From the NCBI RefSeq assembly GCF_000374025.1, contig NZ_KB893174.1:62001-126000 (forward strand): 64,000 nucleotides of DNA. Reading direction: 5' to 3'. Every line of letters starts with the position of its first letter. Position 1 is the stretch's first letter. The notes beneath the pieces were generated by a model, which had not been told where the DNA came from, ran no database searches, and saw only the letters and a list, made by a program, of their open reading frames with translations. Made by a program: the position numbers and the translations under genes. This DNA comes from Spirosoma panaciterrae DSM 21099 (GTDB taxonomy: Bacteria; Bacteroidota; Bacteroidia; Cytophagales; Spirosomataceae). Positions 18,181 to 26,966 of the stretch are shown here, one piece after another.

Positions 18181-19701
18181 TCATTTTATTTTCTGTGCAA
18201 CTCGTTCAGCAATCATCGTCAATACGGCTTTGTCGCTCCATTCCTGCCCATGCCCCGCCATGGCCGTAAACCGGACGGTCGCGTCGGACTTTGGATTTTC
18301 GGTTTTGTCGAGAAACTTTTGCAGGAACCGGGTAGCTACGTTGGAATACAGGCCGTCCATGTCGCCCATCCAGATATAGATTTTGCCCTGTAATTTCGGG
18401 CCGAGGGTGGTCCAGTTGTGTTCCAACACCTTTTTGAGGTCGTACTTTTCCCACTGTTTGGCAATGGTGTGGTCAATCTCACCCGTAACCGGGTCGAACA
18501 TCAGGGAGGGCAGGCCATCCTTTCCTTTTGGCCCGAAAACGGCATTGTAGGCCCCAAACTGCCCGCCCGAAATGAGGTAATTGCCCGTGCGACTAGCCAG
18601 ATTCTCGCCCGCAATCCAGTCTTTCATCGAGAACGTTGGCTCCCCGTAAATCGTCCGGCGACCGGGTTGTAAGTAGCCGTACCGATTGTAGAAAATGGTT
18701 TTGTCTTCGTAGATGTTGATAAGCCCGTAATGTTCAAAATCGACCGGGTCGGGGCTGTACGACCAGGTGCCATCAAAAAAGTCGGGATAGAAAACCTGTA
18801 AGCCCAGTGATACCCAACCGCCCGTCGAATTGCCCGTCAGGAAGCGCATTTTTGACGCGGATTTGTAGCCAACTTGTCGTTCAATTTCGGGAATCAGTTC
18901 TTCGGTCAACGCCCGACCACAAGGCCCGTTATTCTCCGAATCGACCTGGTAGGTGTCGCCATACGGGCCCTGCGAATCCAGAAAAACGTAAATCACCTGC
19001 GGAGCCGTTTTGCTAAACCACCAGTCGGCAAACTCCTTGTTACCCAACACCGTATTCACTGCCGTGTAGCGCCCGTTCAGACCCGGAATCCGGTAGCAAA
19101 TGGGATAGGTTTTGCCCGGATTGTCGAAGTAGCCCGATGGTAGGAGCACAGCCGCTTTCAGGTAACGCGGCCGACCCGAAAATGCCGAGAGCAATTGACT
19201 TTTGATTTCGACGGTTTTAACAAACTTATTGCTGACGATGGTCCAGGGCGGAATCAGGGTGTTGAGCGTCAGGTTCAGGCTGACGTTGGCCGAAAACTGT
19301 ACGGAGTCGATGTTGCTGTACAGATTCCCCGGTACATTTTCCTGAGCATCGTCGGGGTTCTGCTTGTAGCCAACCTGGAAATAATACATACCCGACGGGT
19401 TTTCGCCCAGCTTATCCAGACCCACCGACAGGGCTTCTTTGGCTTGCGTATCCAGCAAAAAGGCGTTGTTGCCATCCCAGTTTTGTGGGGTAATGCCCAC
19501 TGTAATTTCGGAGCGGGTGCGGGGCTCGCGTTCCTTCTGTTTGGTCACGTGTAGCAGCAACCGCCCACCTTTCAGAAATGACTGCCGGAGGGCCGGAGCG
19601 ACCGAAACCCGGACTTTCCAGGACACTGGAATCTGAGCCTGTATGCCGTTTGCGACCAGCCAGCAGGCAAGCAGCAAAAAGGTGAATTGTTTATTTTTCA
19701 T
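18181..19701 (-). CDS. Secreted esterase, alpha/beta-hydrolase fold (esterase D/Fes-like)
   Basis: Predicted carbohydrate esterase. The 506 residues comprise a signal peptide (1-22), an N-terminal beta-rich domain (about 25-175) and an alpha/beta-hydrolase domain of the putative esterase family. The nucleophile elbow is GNSTGGW with Ser292, and the C-terminal MAGHGQEWSD supplies a candidate catalytic His. The motif IYVFLDSQGPYGDTYQVDSENNGP, seen in pieces near 237-260, is the usual strand-loop before the elbow. In a pectin or sulfated-glycan locus it could remove acetyl or feruloyl groups. The substrate is not determined. It follows the PhoD-like gene after 27 bases. Confidence 0.78.
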   Translation of the reverse strand: MKNKQFTFLLLACWLVANGIQAQIPVSWKVRVSVAPALRQSFLKGGRLLLHVTKQKEREPRTRSEITVGITPQNWDGNNAFLLDTQAKEALSVGLDKLGENPSGMYYFQVGYKQNPDDAQENVPGNLYSNIDSVQFSANVSLNLTLNTLIPPWTIVSNKFVKTVEIKSQLLSAFSGRPRYLKAAVLLPSGYFDNPGKTYPICYRIPGLNGRYTAVNTVLGNKEFADWWFSKTAPQVIYVFLDSQGPYGDTYQVDSENNGPCGRALTEELIPEIERQVGYKSASKMRFLTGNSTGGWVSLGLQVFYPDFFDGTWSYSPDPVDFEHYGLINIYEDKTIFYNRYGYLQPGRRTIYGEPTFSMKDWIAGENLASRTGNYLISGGQFGAYNAVFGPKGKDGLPSLMFDPVTGEIDHTIAKQWEKYDLKKVLEHNWTTLGPKLQGKIYIWMGDMDGLYSNVATRFLQKFLDKTENPKSDATVRFTAMAGHGQEWSDKAVLTMIAERVAQKIK

Positions 19702-19728
19702 GGTTGTAGTGGGTAAAAGATATTGTCA

Positions 19729-21204
19729 TCAAACGGAGCGTTCGGTTTGCCATTCGTACACAATTTTGCCCATGACATCGTGGTGATGAAACGTAATCTG
19801 GCTTTTGCCTCCGAGCCGCTTAACATCCACCGACATAAAACCACCTTTGACCAGATGAAAGTGGTGATAGGCTTTGTCTTCGCCGGGGGAGCCGCTTGCG
19901 TGTTCGTCGCTGGCTGGGCCAATGCTGAATTCGTGCAGGCCGGTTTTAGGGTGTACCGAATGATATTGCCAGTGACGATCTCCGCAAATGACAAAGAAAT
20001 TGTCCGGTACATTCGCTTTCAGCCAGTTTCGGATTTCGTCGCCCTCGTGCGTAAAGCCGGTGTTGGCGTGGTTGTCGTTTTTCTTGCCACGATCGGGGCC
20101 AACCAGCGGTGTCGGGCTAATTAGGATTTTCCAGGTGGCCGTGCTCTCACTCACGGTTTTCCTGAACCAGGCTTTTTGTTCGTTCCCCCAGATGGTTTTG
20201 TCGGGGCCATCGGGCATGTCGTTGTCGGAGCGGAAATCCCGGCCATCGGTCAGCCAAATTTGCAGGTCTTTGCCCCAACGGACTGTCCGGTAGCTAAGGC
20301 CGGCGGTCATGGGGGCTTGCTGGTGAAAAATGCGCTGGCCTTCGGCAAAGGTAAATTCGCCCATTGTGCCGCCGGGGCTGGAATCGTTGTCGAGCGTGTC
20401 GTGATCGTCTTTGAGCCAGTACGTGCCCACATGGCGGTTGAATTCGACCAGCCGGGGCAGGCTGAACATACGCTCCCAGTGGTAGCGGGCCAACCGGGGG
20501 GTATAGGCCCGTGGCATATCGTTGTCGTAATAAACCAGATCGCCGGTAAGGCAGGCAAAATCGGGGTTAAGGGCCTGCATGGCTGGGTAAATGTTGTGGC
20601 CGTCTTTATGGTCGCGGTCGGGGTAGCCCTGGCAGGTCATCAGGCAGAAACGTACCTCACGGGTCGAGTCGGGTAGGGGGGCGGTTCTGAATTTGCCGTT
20701 TGCCGTTGTAATGGGTTGTTTGCCCTTTTGTGCGGTCGATTCGCTGGCGTAGTAGTAGGTAGTGCCTGGTTTTAAGTCGTTTAATGAAAATTGATGGATA
20801 AAATCGGTGCTTTCGGCTACGCTGGCCCAATCGGTTGTTTTGGCCTTGACCAATGCGGCATCCGTACCGTAACGAAGCCTTACAAAACCACTGGCACCAG
20901 GGCAGGCTCCTTCTAACTGCTCTACCGGCACTTTGACTTCAGGCAGGTTGCCGTCTTTATAGTTCTGTGCCCTACCGGGAATTACCACGCCCGCATTGTT
21001 GCGGGTTTTGTTGGCTGTGAGCCGTGTCCAGACAATGGCCGAATGGTCGGTAACATCGCCCACCCGCGTGCCCATTGCCTGATACGCAGCGGTTTCGGTC
21101 GCTTGAAAGAGCCAATCAGAAACGGAAGCTGCACTCAGAGCCAGCGAGGCACTCTTCCTGACGAAGGAACGGCGGCTTTCGGGTGAAGGGTGAGTTAGGT
21201 TCAT
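19729..21204 (-). CDS. PhoD-like alkaline phosphatase/phosphodiesterase (Tat-exported)
   Basis: Metallophosphoesterase of the PhoD family, 491 residues. It begins with a twin-arginine region (ESRRSFVRKSASLALSAAS, 9-27), in line with export of metal-loaded PhoD proteins. An N-terminal Ig-like PhoD_N domain (about 45-175) is followed by the catalytic domain with GDLVYYD (221-227), DDHD (266-269) and the C-terminal CGDRHWQYHS. Known PhoD enzymes hydrolyse phosphate mono- and diesters with calcium and iron. Its place between a sulfatase and an esterase suggests it strips phosphate-containing decorations from the same polymer rather than serving phosphate starvation; no Pho-type regulator is nearby. 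Confidence 0.88.
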   Translation of the reverse strand: MNLTHPSPESRRSFVRKSASLALSAASVSDWLFQATETAAYQAMGTRVGDVTDHSAIVWTRLTANKTRNNAGVVIPGRAQNYKDGNLPEVKVPVEQLEGACPGASGFVRLRYGTDAALVKAKTTDWASVAESTDFIHQFSLNDLKPGTTYYYASESTAQKGKQPITTANGKFRTAPLPDSTREVRFCLMTCQGYPDRDHKDGHNIYPAMQALNPDFACLTGDLVYYDNDMPRAYTPRLARYHWERMFSLPRLVEFNRHVGTYWLKDDHDTLDNDSSPGGTMGEFTFAEGQRIFHQQAPMTAGLSYRTVRWGKDLQIWLTDGRDFRSDNDMPDGPDKTIWGNEQKAWFRKTVSESTATWKILISPTPLVGPDRGKKNDNHANTGFTHEGDEIRNWLKANVPDNFFVICGDRHWQYHSVHPKTGLHEFSIGPASDEHASGSPGEDKAYHHFHLVKGGFMSVDVKRLGGKSQITFHHHDVMGKIVYEWQTERSV

Positions 21205-21228
21205 GGTTCAGGAATGTCTTGATAGTCT

Positions 21229-22818
21229 TTATTCACTTTTACCAGCGGGACGTTCCCGAACGCCAACCTGTTGGGCCCAACGGTCGTACTCGGCTCGTAG
21301 TTCGGCTGCTAACTGCGGTTGTTTCTGGGCCAGATTGGTCATTTCGCAGGGGTCGGCTTTCAGGTTGTAAAGTTCCCAATCAGCATCTTCGGTGTCTTTC
21401 TCCAGCTTCCAGTCCGCTTTCCGAATAGCTTTGTTGCCTTCGTGTTCCCAGCAATAGGTGCGCGAAACGGCTCTGTTTTTACCCCAGAGGTACGACAAAC
21501 TTTTTCCCGGCAACTCCTTATTCGATAAGCCTGCCAGTTCAAGGCTGGTCGGCACCAGGTCCATGATGTGCCCGATACCTTCGACGTAGCCAGCCTGAGG
21601 GCGGATGCCGCGTGGCCATTGCATGATGCAGGGCGTAATCATCCCTCCCTCGTGAACAAAGCGTTTATATTTTCGGAAGGGCGTGTTCGAGACGTTGGCC
21701 CAGGGCGTATCGTAGGTAACGTATGAGCCTTTCTCGCCAATTTTCTTGTTGGGGTCGTTGAGTTTGCGACCCTCTACATTTTCGTTCGAGCTACCATTGT
21801 CTGACATAAACACGATGAGCGTATTTTCGTACTGCCCGTTGGCTTTCAGGGTTTTAATCAGTCGGCCAATGTTTTGATCCATCCGGTCGATCATGGCCGC
21901 ATATACCGCCATCTTACGAACCCATTGGGCTTTGTCGGTCACGCTGTTCCAGTCGGGGATATCGGCTGGGCGTGGCGTAAGCGGATAGCGTTTGTCGGCA
22001 TAGCCCAGTTTTTGCATCCGTTTATAACGGTTGGCCCGAATCACATCCCAGCCTTGTGCATACAGCTTTTCATACTTGGCAACATCGGACTCGTAGGCAT
22101 GAAGCGGGAAGTGCGGAGCCGTGTAGGCCACATACAGAAAAAAAGGATTGTCGGCTCGTTGTTGCTTTTGCTCGTTTAGGTAATTTATGGCGTGGTCGGT
22201 AAAGGCGTCGGTCATGTAAAAACCGTCGGTAGGTGGGGTAAACTCTTTGTCGTCTTCAACGATAAATCGCTTCCCTTTTTCGGCAGGGATGATTTCGTAA
22301 TAGCTCGATGCCCCGGAAATCAGCCCAAAGTAGCGGTCGAAGCCGCGAGTCAACGGCCAATGCTGCCGACGCTCGCCCACATGCCACTTGCCGACTATGT
22401 AGGTGCTGTAGCCCGCCGGTTTCAGCCGTTCGGCAATGGTTGGGTAACGCTCGTCCAGAAAACCCTGATAACTTCCCGGCTGAATGGGCACGTTGGGCAT
22501 CGTCACCATTTGGCCCATCCCGGCTGTGTGTGGGTATTGCCCCGTAAGCAAGGATGCACGCGTGGGACAGCAGCGGGCGTTGTTGTAAAAGCTACGGAGC
22601 TTGATGCCGTTGGCCGCCAACTGATCCAGATTGGGCGTGCTGACTTCACCCCCATAGCAACCTATATCCGAAAACCCCATATCGTCGGCCAGAATGAAGA
22701 TCATATTGGGTCGTTGCTCGGCGACTTTCCGGGGTTGAAAGGAAAGGAGAGTGCTCAGTATCAGTAACCCAATAAATAGGGAGACCACTGTGAGTCGGTT
22801 GTTAAGAATGCGTTTCAT
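21229..22818 (-). CDS. Secreted sulfatase, S1 (arylsulfatase) family
   Basis: Second type I sulfatase of the locus, 529 residues. It has an N-terminal hydrophobic export segment (about 9-26), the metal-binding D45-D46 in FILADDMGFSD, and the formylglycine motif C83-C-P-T-R87 (NNARCCPTRASLLTGQYPH). Only C83 fits the C-x-P-x-R pattern; C84 is the variable position. Its sequence around the active site (YNNARCCPTRASLLTG) differs from the sulfatase at 1307-2842, so the two probably act on different sulfate positions. It is 24 bases from the PhoD-like gene and 32 from GH92. Substrate subfamily is not determinable. Confidence 0.93.
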   Translation of the reverse strand: MKRILNNRLTVVSLFIGLLILSTLLSFQPRKVAEQRPNMIFILADDMGFSDIGCYGGEVSTPNLDQLAANGIKLRSFYNNARCCPTRASLLTGQYPHTAGMGQMVTMPNVPIQPGSYQGFLDERYPTIAERLKPAGYSTYIVGKWHVGERRQHWPLTRGFDRYFGLISGASSYYEIIPAEKGKRFIVEDDKEFTPPTDGFYMTDAFTDHAINYLNEQKQQRADNPFFLYVAYTAPHFPLHAYESDVAKYEKLYAQGWDVIRANRYKRMQKLGYADKRYPLTPRPADIPDWNSVTDKAQWVRKMAVYAAMIDRMDQNIGRLIKTLKANGQYENTLIVFMSDNGSSNENVEGRKLNDPNKKIGEKGSYVTYDTPWANVSNTPFRKYKRFVHEGGMITPCIMQWPRGIRPQAGYVEGIGHIMDLVPTSLELAGLSNKELPGKSLSYLWGKNRAVSRTYCWEHEGNKAIRKADWKLEKDTEDADWELYNLKADPCEMTNLAQKQPQLAAELRAEYDRWAQQVGVRERPAGKSE

Positions 22819-22850
22819 GTTTTATCGCGTTGACCTCACCAGCAGCTAGT

Positions 22851-25181
22851 TTACTGACCGCCCCATGCCTTATTCGGTTGCGGACCCATCTGAAGCGTTA
22901 GCTTACCACCGTTGACAACCGTTTCGTGTTTCACCCAGGGGCTGTTGTGCGCTTTACCGTTCAGCGTGGCCGATTGGATGTAGACGTTGCCGGTTGAGTT
23001 GTTGGTAGTCTCAATTACAAACTGCTTGCCTTTGTAATACTTCGGGTTGAGCCTGAATGTAATTTTGTTGAAAATCGGGCTGCTCAGTTCATAATACGGC
23101 TCCGGCGATGTGCCACCGTTGGTCGAGAAAATGCCCGTTTTGAGCAATACGGCCAGACTGCCCATGAGTCCCTGATCTTCGTCGCCACTATAGCCAAAGT
23201 CGGGCGAGATACCGCTGTACACCTTGTCGATGATTTGCCGGGTCCAGTATTGGGTTAGCCAGGGCGAACCCGCGTAGTTGAAGAGGTGGGCCGTTTGAAT
23301 GCTGGGCTGATTGCCGTAGTTGAGGAACACCCGGCGGTATTGCTCCTGTGTCTCTTTGTCGTGCGATTTGCCCGATACGAAATCATGGTTACGGGCTTTC
23401 TCAAACGAACTGTTCAGCTTGGCGGTAAAGGCCTCTTTGCTCCCCATCAGCTTGATTAAGCCCGGCACATCGTGCGGTACAAACCAGGTGTATTGAGCCG
23501 CGTTGCCCTCTTCCCAACCGTTGTCGTAGCGCAGAATGTCCACAGGTTCAGCCCATTTGCCGTCGAGAGTGCGGTTCCACATCCAGCCAATGTCGGGATT
23601 CCAGATGTTTTTGTAGTTCTCCGACCGCTTCATAAACAGGGTATAATCGTCGGTTTTGCCCAGGGCTTTGGCCATCTGCGCCAGGGTGTAGTCCTGGTAG
23701 GCGTATTCCAGCGTTTGAGTGGAGCCGTCCTGGTGGAAACCGTAGCGGGTTTTGCTGAGCGGATGCGGGATATAGCCCCGTTCGATATAGTATTCGATGC
23801 CACCGCCTTTGAAGGTATTGTGCTCATAACCAGCCTTGCTCATCATGCCGCCGGGGAAGTGATTCTTGCGTAGACCCTCGTAGGCTTTTTCAATGTCGAA
23901 GCCCCGGATGCCTTTCAGATAGGCGCTCACGATGAAGGGCGTCGTTGCGGCCCCGGTCATGACGTAGGTGTAGTTGCCCCCCGCAGGTCCACGCGGAATC
24001 AGCCCGCCATCCTGATACATCATCACCATCGAATTGACAAACGACTCCGTTACCTCCGGGTAAACCAGATGCCAGAGCGTATTAATCGTCCATTGCGCTC
24101 CCCAAAACGAGTCGGAGTTGTGGTGGTTGAATTTGGGCTTACCGTTAGCATCCAGTGGAATCTGGCGGATTCGGCGTTCGGGGCCAGTCATGTCCGAATA
24201 CTTGCCGTTGACGTCAGAGATAATCCGGCGACCTTGCAGGGCGTGCCACAGATCGGTGTAAAAGCGGCTGCGGACGGTGTCGGAACCACCTTCAACTTCT
24301 ATCCGGCTGAGCCAGTTGTTCCAGTCGGTGCGGCTGTCCTGTACCGTTTTGTCAAAATCCCAGTGCGGTAGTTCAGTTTTGAGGTTCAACCGGGCCTGCT
24401 CTTCGCTGACGTATGAAATAGCGACTTTCATCTTCCGTACCTCGCCCGTTTTGGTCTTGAAGCTGACATACGCGCCGATGCGTTCACCTTCAATCTGGTT
24501 GTCTACCTTTTCGAGTTGGCCTTTTCGCCAGCCATTGAACGAGTCGAAGGGTTTGTCGAAAACGGCTACAAAATAAACGGGTAGAATTTTGGGTCGACGA
24601 ACGGTGGGGGCCATGATGGCGTAGCCTTCAATCTCCTGATTGCTGACCTTTTTGACGAGACCTTTTTGGGTATCCGACGGCCCCAGAAACGTGCTAAAGT
24701 CGAACAGGATATGGCTTTGGTCGGAGGCTGGGAAGGTGTATTTATGGAAGCCAACGCGGGTGGTCGACGTCAGTTCAGAGGTGATGTTGTAGGCATCCAG
24801 AACAACTTTGTGATAACCCGCTTTGATAATCTCTTTATCATGCGAAAACCGTGACCCGTATTGGTCGGCTCCCAGATGGCCATTGAAAGGCCCGGTTGTT
24901 GGGAGTACAGGTACGCCCGACAATTGCCAGCCGTGAACGTGGCTAAAGCACTTGATGCTGTCGAGGTGGTAGCGGTAGCCCGCGCCCCAGTCGGCATTAA
25001 CGGCATTGTCGGGGCTGAGGTTGACCATACCAAACGGGCGACTGGCCGAGTTGAAAAAGAACCAGCGCGAGTTGGCCGCATCGACAATCGGATTCACCAG
25101 ATCGACGGGCTGCTTTTGGGCGTTCACCTGTAGCGCCAGTCCGGTAAGGCAGAGGGTTATATAATGGGAAACAATGTTCAT
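22851..25181 (-). CDS. GH92 family alpha-mannosidase
   Basis: Calcium-dependent, inverting exo-alpha-mannosidase family protein of 776 residues. A signal peptide (about 1-21) is followed by the N-terminal beta-sandwich (VDLVNPIVDAANSRW...FGMVNLSPDN) and the (alpha/alpha)6 catalytic domain. GH92 landmarks are SDSFWGAQWTINTLWH, the GNQPSIQTAHLFNYAGSPWLTQYW segment and GDEDQGLMGS at 666-675, which corresponds to the catalytic Asp pair motif GNDD of characterised members. Here it reads GDED, a conservative change worth noting. The enzyme would trim alpha-linked mannose from side chains. Mannose is unusual beside rhamnose and galacturonate, which hints at a complex polymer or glycoprotein. Confidence 0.88.
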   Translation of the reverse strand: MNIVSHYITLCLTGLALQVNAQKQPVDLVNPIVDAANSRWFFFNSASRPFGMVNLSPDNAVNADWGAGYRYHLDSIKCFSHVHGWQLSGVPVLPTTGPFNGHLGADQYGSRFSHDKEIIKAGYHKVVLDAYNITSELTSTTRVGFHKYTFPASDQSHILFDFSTFLGPSDTQKGLVKKVSNQEIEGYAIMAPTVRRPKILPVYFVAVFDKPFDSFNGWRKGQLEKVDNQIEGERIGAYVSFKTKTGEVRKMKVAISYVSEEQARLNLKTELPHWDFDKTVQDSRTDWNNWLSRIEVEGGSDTVRSRFYTDLWHALQGRRIISDVNGKYSDMTGPERRIRQIPLDANGKPKFNHHNSDSFWGAQWTINTLWHLVYPEVTESFVNSMVMMYQDGGLIPRGPAGGNYTYVMTGAATTPFIVSAYLKGIRGFDIEKAYEGLRKNHFPGGMMSKAGYEHNTFKGGGIEYYIERGYIPHPLSKTRYGFHQDGSTQTLEYAYQDYTLAQMAKALGKTDDYTLFMKRSENYKNIWNPDIGWMWNRTLDGKWAEPVDILRYDNGWEEGNAAQYTWFVPHDVPGLIKLMGSKEAFTAKLNSSFEKARNHDFVSGKSHDKETQEQYRRVFLNYGNQPSIQTAHLFNYAGSPWLTQYWTRQIIDKVYSGISPDFGYSGDEDQGLMGSLAVLLKTGIFSTNGGTSPEPYYELSSPIFNKITFRLNPKYYKGKQFVIETTNNSTGNVYIQSATLNGKAHNSPWVKHETVVNGGKLTLQMGPQPNKAWGGQ

Positions 25182-25236
25182 AGCGGCAGTTGCATTCCTT
25201 GGCTCAAAACCTGTTTAAACTTTTGTGTTACAGGCG

Positions 25237-25325
25237 TTTTTGTCATTGCGACGAAGGAGCAATCTTCGGAATAGATCATTTTTTATGCGTAGCCGAAGAT
25301 TGCTCCTTCGTCGCAATGACAAAAA
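25237..25325. repeat. Perfect 33-bp palindromic repeat (family B-like)
   Basis: Perfect inverted repeat of 33 bp (25237-25269 and 25293-25325). The arm reads ..TGTCATTGCGACGAAGGAGC.., related to family B (TGTCATCCCGACGCAGGAGG) by a conserved start and changed middle. It fills the gap between GH92 and GH28. Confidence 0.88.
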
Positions 25326-25368
25326 ATATACTTGATATGGCTCAATTTCAGGAAGTCTAAATTGCCTC

Positions 25369-26961
25369 TCAATGATAACTCGTCTTCTGTACTCCTTTAG
25401 CCTCATCGACAGGTAGTTTCAGATGCTGAGTCGTAATGTTGCTGGTGTTGTTCAGCAGAACAACAGGCATCTCTTTGGCCGTTGGAATCTGTACATCCGT
25501 TAGGGTTGTATTTCGTACATCATCAAAGACTAAAGCTGGGCGGAAATCTTCGTCTACGTAGCGCAATCGTACATTTTTAAATTGAATACCCTCGGCATGA
25601 CGCATGTAAAACCCCCAGGCGGGTAATTCGCCAAACATCGAAAAATCGGGGTAATTGGCTTCGTTTTCGGGCACCGACGTAACCTTGTCGAGCGGAATCT
25701 GGGCAATGGATTTGTTGGCCCGCCCACCATAACTAATGGCGATGTCTTCGAGTACGACATCCTGAACCGGGTAACCGGGTACACCGACAATGGACGAGGG
25801 AATCAGGTTATAAGGCAACCACGGATGCCCGTAAATATGGAAGCTGGACGGGCGCTTGGGCATCTTGTCTTCGCCGGGGCGCAGGTGGTCGGGTGGACCT
25901 TCAATCGGGTAGCCCTGGTCGGGTTTGTGGAGGGGTGTTTCGACCGTAACGTGCGCGATGTATACGCCTTTTAGCGTACCCACCTTCGCCGTATTGTTGC
26001 GGTGGCCACGGCGGATAAAAATGGCGTTGCCAGTATTTTTGGCGTTGACGTACTGGATGTCGATGCCTTCGAGTACGCCCCCATCGACCGACTCCAGCGC
26101 AATGGCCGAACGGTAGGTATCAAAAACGGTCAGGTTGCGGACTTTAATATTCCGAAAACCACCGTGTGAGGCCGTTCCCAGCTTAAACCCGTTGGCACTA
26201 GACCGAAGAATGCAACTGTCGATGGTGATATTTTCGCATATAGCGGCTGGGTCTTCTGATTTCAGGCAAATGGCATCGTCGGATGCATTAATGAAGCAGT
26301 TGGTTATCCGAACGTTCCGGCTGTCGGTAATGTCGAGTCCGTCGTTGTTCCAGTAGGCGGTGCTTTGAACAGTAATCCGGTCGATGGTCACGTTGGTACA
26401 CTGGCGATAATCCTGCACCCATTCCGACGAATTTTTGAGGCTGATCCCTGAAATCCTGACGTCCCTACAACCCAGCATAAACACCAGAAACACCCGGTCG
26501 TTAGGGCGTTTTACCCGCCATATTGTGTCCTGTTTCATCTCGCCACTGCGCAGCAGCCTAAAAATATCGAGCATCAGTTCCTGCCCCTGCCCATCAATGA
26601 CGCCCTTGCCCATAATGGCTACATTGGTTTGGTTTAGGGCCGAAATCAGGGCTGGCCGACTGGGTTTATTGCTGTAGTCGTTGCGTTTGGGCGAGCCCAG
26701 CAGTCGCCCGCCTTTCTCGATATGCAGTTCGACACCGGATTTAAGATAAAGAGAACCCGTCATGAAATTCCCGGCGGGTACAATTACACGGCCACCGCCC
26801 GTTGCCGAAACCTTATCGATGAGTTTCTGGATAGCAGCCGCGTTGTTGGTCTCGCCATCAGCTACGGCCCCGTAAGCGGTGATCCGGTAGTCTTTGCGCT
26901 GGCCAAAACCGTTGAAGGCATACAGCAAAAAAGCGAGTAGTAATAGAGAATGAGATTTCAT
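25369..26961 (-). CDS. GH28 family polygalacturonase-like hydrolase
   Basis: Right-handed beta-helix glycosidase, 530 residues, with a signal peptide (1-20). GH28 landmarks appear in order: NNDGLD (205-210), SDDAICLKS (227-235, Asp228/Asp229) and GTASHGG (262-268, His266). D207, D228 and D229 match the three catalytic aspartates of the family. The classical RIK motif is replaced by SAIALES (about 285-291), as in many exo-acting Bacteroidota members. Predicted activity is hydrolysis of galacturonic acid-containing or related pectic linkages. It lies only 5 bases from the next gene upstream, so both are translated from one mRNA. Exo/endo mode and exact polymer remain open. Confidence 0.87.
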   Translation of the reverse strand: MKSHSLLLLAFLLYAFNGFGQRKDYRITAYGAVADGETNNAAAIQKLIDKVSATGGGRVIVPAGNFMTGSLYLKSGVELHIEKGGRLLGSPKRNDYSNKPSRPALISALNQTNVAIMGKGVIDGQGQELMLDIFRLLRSGEMKQDTIWRVKRPNDRVFLVFMLGCRDVRISGISLKNSSEWVQDYRQCTNVTIDRITVQSTAYWNNDGLDITDSRNVRITNCFINASDDAICLKSEDPAAICENITIDSCILRSSANGFKLGTASHGGFRNIKVRNLTVFDTYRSAIALESVDGGVLEGIDIQYVNAKNTGNAIFIRRGHRNNTAKVGTLKGVYIAHVTVETPLHKPDQGYPIEGPPDHLRPGEDKMPKRPSSFHIYGHPWLPYNLIPSSIVGVPGYPVQDVVLEDIAISYGGRANKSIAQIPLDKVTSVPENEANYPDFSMFGELPAWGFYMRHAEGIQFKNVRLRYVDEDFRPALVFDDVRNTTLTDVQIPTAKEMPVVLLNNTSNITTQHLKLPVDEAKGVQKTSYH

Positions 26962-26966
26962 AGAAG

